12,955 nt of DNA, from the NCBI GenBank assembly GCA_003695505.1, contig RFIY01000032.1:1-12955 (forward strand), read 5' to 3'. The stretch's first letter is position 1. Every line of letters begins with the position of its first letter. The notes beneath the pieces are model-generated. The model searched no databases and was not told the origin of the DNA. It saw nothing but the letters and a program-made list of their open reading frames with translations. Position numbers and translations under genes: made by a program. Below are positions 10,992 through 12,955 of the stretch, piece after piece. The stretch comes from J088 sp003695505 [NCBI: Candidatus Dadabacteria bacterium] (GTDB lineage: Bacteria > J088).

Positions 10992-12953
10992 ATGCATAAC
11001 GCCTCTTCCTCGTTTGTCCGTAACCTGGTGCTTCTGGTAATCAGTGGCCTGGCGATTGCCTGTGGAGACTCCGGAACAGGTGGTTCCGCGGCCCCACCGC
11101 CAGCAGGCGGAACTGGATCCGGCTCGGGATCTGGTACGACCGTACAAGCCACGGTGACCGTCAGTATATCCTCTGCAACCGCACCGGCGGACGGCGCCAC
11201 GCCGATCACCGCAACCGCAGTCGTGACCCTCTCAGACGGTTCGGTTGTCGCTGACGGCACCACCGTCACGTTCACGACCACCCTGGGAACCTTCGTCGGT
11301 TTTGGAACGGCAACAGCCCAGACCACCACAACAAATGGCTCGGCAAGCCTGGCACTCGTGTCCTCCAGTCCGGGGGATGCTCTGGTTCGTGCAGCGACAT
11401 TCGGCTCCCTGGGCAGCGCCAGCGTCTCGTTCGTCAGCACCGGCAGTGGCGGTGGCAGCGGTGGCGGTGGCAGCGGTGGTGGGGGCGGTTCCGGCGGCAC
11501 AAATGTCTCGTTCAACGGGACACTCCTCCTGTTTTCTGACAGCAATCTTGTGGATGCTGGCGTGCAAAATACGGTCACGCTCTCCGGATACGCGAAAAAC
11601 CCCAATCACACGCCATATGCCGAAACGGGCCCTGTGGTCTGGACGGTTACCGGTCCAGCCAGCGTGCCGCCTGCGGACTGGGGAATCATTTCAGCATCGT
11701 CACAGGTCGCCAACGGCACCTTTTCCGGCACCTGGAACGCGGCCGAACAAGCGGGCAGGTACCTGCTGATCGCCTGGCTTGGCAGCGTCACCGACTATGT
11801 GTTTATCGATGTCATCGATCGTTCCCCGGCCAGCGTCAGCCTGAGCCTGTCGCAGTCCGCCGTTGACGGCGACGGCGCAAGCACCGTAGACCTGACCGTC
11901 ACGGTGCTCAATTCGTCCGGAACGCCAGTTGCAGATGGCACCGATGTATTGCTGACGTTGAATGGCGTTGGTCTGCTCGACAATACCGCGCTGCAAACAT
12001 CTGGAGGAATCGCAAAGGCCGTCTACACGGCGCCGTCCACCAATGTCGGCGCGTCTGTCTCGATTACGGCCGCAGTTGGCGCACTGACCGATACCGCCAC
12101 GCTCACCGTAAATCCCGTCTTCGCTACGGGCCCATTCTCCGGTGCGCTGCTGCTCTCTGCGGATCCATTGATTACAGACGCCGGTGCATCGAATACCGTA
12201 AGCCTCTCCGGCTTCGCGAAAAACCCTGACAACACACCGTATGACGGTAACGACCAGGTCGTCTGGACGGTCACGGGTCCAACCGGCGTACCCTCGATCG
12301 ACTGGGGGATCGTCGATCCGCCCTCCAGCGTGAACAACGGAACCTTTTCAGGCACCTGGAATGTCGCGGAACAGACCGGCAAGTACCTGCTGATGGCGAC
12401 GCTTGGCAGTGTGACAGACTATGTGTTCATCGACGTCGTTGACCGCTCGCCGGCATCGGTCGCGCTCAGCGCATCCCCAACAGTACTTGATGCAGATGGG
12501 ACGAGCACATCGAACCTGACCGTCACGGTACTCGACAACTCGGGGAGTCCGGTACCGGATGGCACCGGCGTACTGTTGACGCTCAGTGGTGCTGGTGTAC
12601 TGAATGATACCGCCCTCCAGACATCCAACGGCGTCGCGACTGCCGTGTACACGGCGCCGAGCACAAGCGCCAACAGTACCGTTACCATCACGGCATCGGC
12701 CAGCGGCATCACGGCCAATGTGACCCTGACCATCAACGGCGTCGCACCGCCGGCTCCGTTTTCAGGCACGGTACTGTTGTTCTCGGATGCGAATCTGGTG
12801 GACGCCGGCGCACAGAATACCGTCAGCCTGTCTGGTTTCGCCAAGAATGCCAACAACACTCCCTATGACGGCAGCGACACGGCTCGCTGGTGCGTAACTC
12901 GCCCGTCTGGTATACCCGCATCTGACTGGGGTAGCGTCGATCCGCCTGCCTGA
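10992..12953 (+). CDS. Surface lipoprotein with Ig-like domains and a 208-residue repeated module (C-terminus uncertain)
   Basis: This 653-residue protein begins with a type II signal peptide: a hydrophobic core (NLVLLVISGLAI) and lipobox LAIAC, giving Cys24 as the lipidated residue. Gly at +2 argues for outer-membrane sorting. A Gly/Ser/Pro linker follows (~25-50), then a Big_1/invasin-like Ig domain (~50-150) with the PADG...DGTTVTF pattern, a glycine-rich linker (151-169), then modules at 174-381, 382-589 and 590-653. Each full module is 208 residues without gaps. The first half (F-[NS]-G...DAG..NTV.LSG.AKN...TPY, WTVTGP, DWG, NGTFSGTWN.AEQ.G.YLL, GSVTDYVFIDV) is a fold I do not recognise. 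The second half (SPASV...LTVTVL..SG.PV.DGT.VLLTL...ATAVYTAPST) is Ig-like. No cysteines occur after the lipobox until an odd one in the broken third copy. An adhesin or surface-scaffold role is inferred. The TGA lies two bases from the window end. Confidence 0.85.
   Translation: MHNASSSFVRNLVLLVISGLAIACGDSGTGGSAAPPPAGGTGSGSGSGTTVQATVTVSISSATAPADGATPITATAVVTLSDGSVVADGTTVTFTTTLGTFVGFGTATAQTTTTNGSASLALVSSSPGDALVRAATFGSLGSASVSFVSTGSGGGSGGGGSGGGGGSGGTNVSFNGTLLLFSDSNLVDAGVQNTVTLSGYAKNPNHTPYAETGPVVWTVTGPASVPPADWGIISASSQVANGTFSGTWNAAEQAGRYLLIAWLGSVTDYVFIDVIDRSPASVSLSLSQSAVDGDGASTVDLTVTVLNSSGTPVADGTDVLLTLNGVGLLDNTALQTSGGIAKAVYTAPSTNVGASVSITAAVGALTDTATLTVNPVFATGPFSGALLLSADPLITDAGASNTVSLSGFAKNPDNTPYDGNDQVVWTVTGPTGVPSIDWGIVDPPSSVNNGTFSGTWNVAEQTGKYLLMATLGSVTDYVFIDVVDRSPASVALSASPTVLDADGTSTSNLTVTVLDNSGSPVPDGTGVLLTLSGAGVLNDTALQTSNGVATAVYTAPSTSANSTVTITASASGITANVTLTINGVAPPAPFSGTVLLFSDANLVDAGAQNTVSLSGFAKNANNTPYDGSDTARWCVTRPSGIPASDWGSVDPPA
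11442..11498 (+). repeat. Glycine/serine linker repeat in the lipoprotein gene
   Basis: Nineteen consecutive Gly or Ser codons, built largely from GGTGGC and AGCGGT units, separate the first Ig-like domain from the 208-residue modules. Such low-complexity DNA can change length by slippage in whole codons. Confidence 0.75.
11511..12134 (+). repeat. 624-bp coding repeat, copy 1
   Basis: Codes residues 174-381 of the lipoprotein. It aligns with copy 2 without any gap, and the period is exactly 624 bases. Best-preserved segments encode NGTFSGTWN, GSVTDYVFIDV, DRSPASV and AVYTAPST; differences are concentrated at third codon positions. Confidence 0.9.
12135..12758 (+). repeat. 624-bp coding repeat, copy 2
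   Basis: Codes residues 382-589. Aligned without gaps to copy 1. Compared with copy 1 it has NTPYDGNDQ in place of HTPYAETGP and WGIVDPPSS in place of WGIISASSQ, features also found at the start of copy 3. Confidence 0.9.
12759..12953 (+). repeat. 624-bp coding repeat, copy 3, cut off
   Basis: Codes residues 590-653, about the first third of a module, then hits TGA at 12951. It mixes features of copy 1 (LLFSDANLVDAG) and copy 2 (NTPYDG, DPP). Its last ~25 residues degrade: ARWCVTRP where the others have VVWTVTGP, then DPPA and stop where copy 2 continues DPPSSVNNGTFSG. Confidence 0.85.
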
Positions 12954-12955
12954 GT

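Noticed and set aside
10973-11605. Proline-rich minus-strand open frame of 210 codons
   Set aside because: Its proline run is only the complement of the glycine linker in the lipoprotein gene.

Overview
The window is a compact, GC-rich stretch of bacterial chromosome. It holds thirteen protein-coding genes on both strands and no RNA genes, insertion sequences or CRISPR arrays. GreB, BolA, a YgdQ-like TerC protein, Aat and a lipoprotein signal together point to a proteobacterium, most likely a gammaproteobacterium. The split glycine decarboxylase (gcvPA/gcvPB) and the alphaproteobacterial-looking Aat argue against an enteric relative, and I cannot place it more finely. Many genes start with GTG or TTG, so starts were chosen from Shine-Dalgarno placement.

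Positions 1-6614 (+ strand) form a folate and one-carbon block. It begins with the 3' part of pabB, whose start lies outside the window. A class IV aminotransferase-fold protein, the likely 4-amino-4-deoxychorismate lyase, overlaps it by ATGA. The glycine cleavage genes gcvT, gcvH, gcvPA and gcvPB follow, then cutA. pabB and the lyase make p-aminobenzoate for folate; the glycine cleavage system uses tetrahydrofolate to capture the methylene carbon of glycine. Just before gcvT sit an extended -10 element and a perfect palindrome (TTGGTC-A-GACCAA) of the type bound by FadR-subfamily GntR regulators.

Positions 6603-8851 (- strand) form a probable operon terC, diguanylate cyclase, bolA. The cyclase stop lies inside bolA, and the bolA tail overlaps the cutA tail (convergent). 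terC is divergent from aat with only 32 bp between the starts. aat (+) then converges on an arsC-like/greB pair (-), which is divergent from a short DUF192 gene (+).

Positions 10853-12955 hold an intergenic region with a good sigma-70-type promoter and a large surface lipoprotein. This consists of a lipobox signal peptide, an Ig-like domain, a glycine linker and two full copies plus one broken copy of an exactly 208-residue module. Half of each module is Ig-like; the other half I do not recognise. A stop codon cuts the third copy two bases before the window ends. It may be a true C-terminus, a disrupted gene or a contig-edge artefact.
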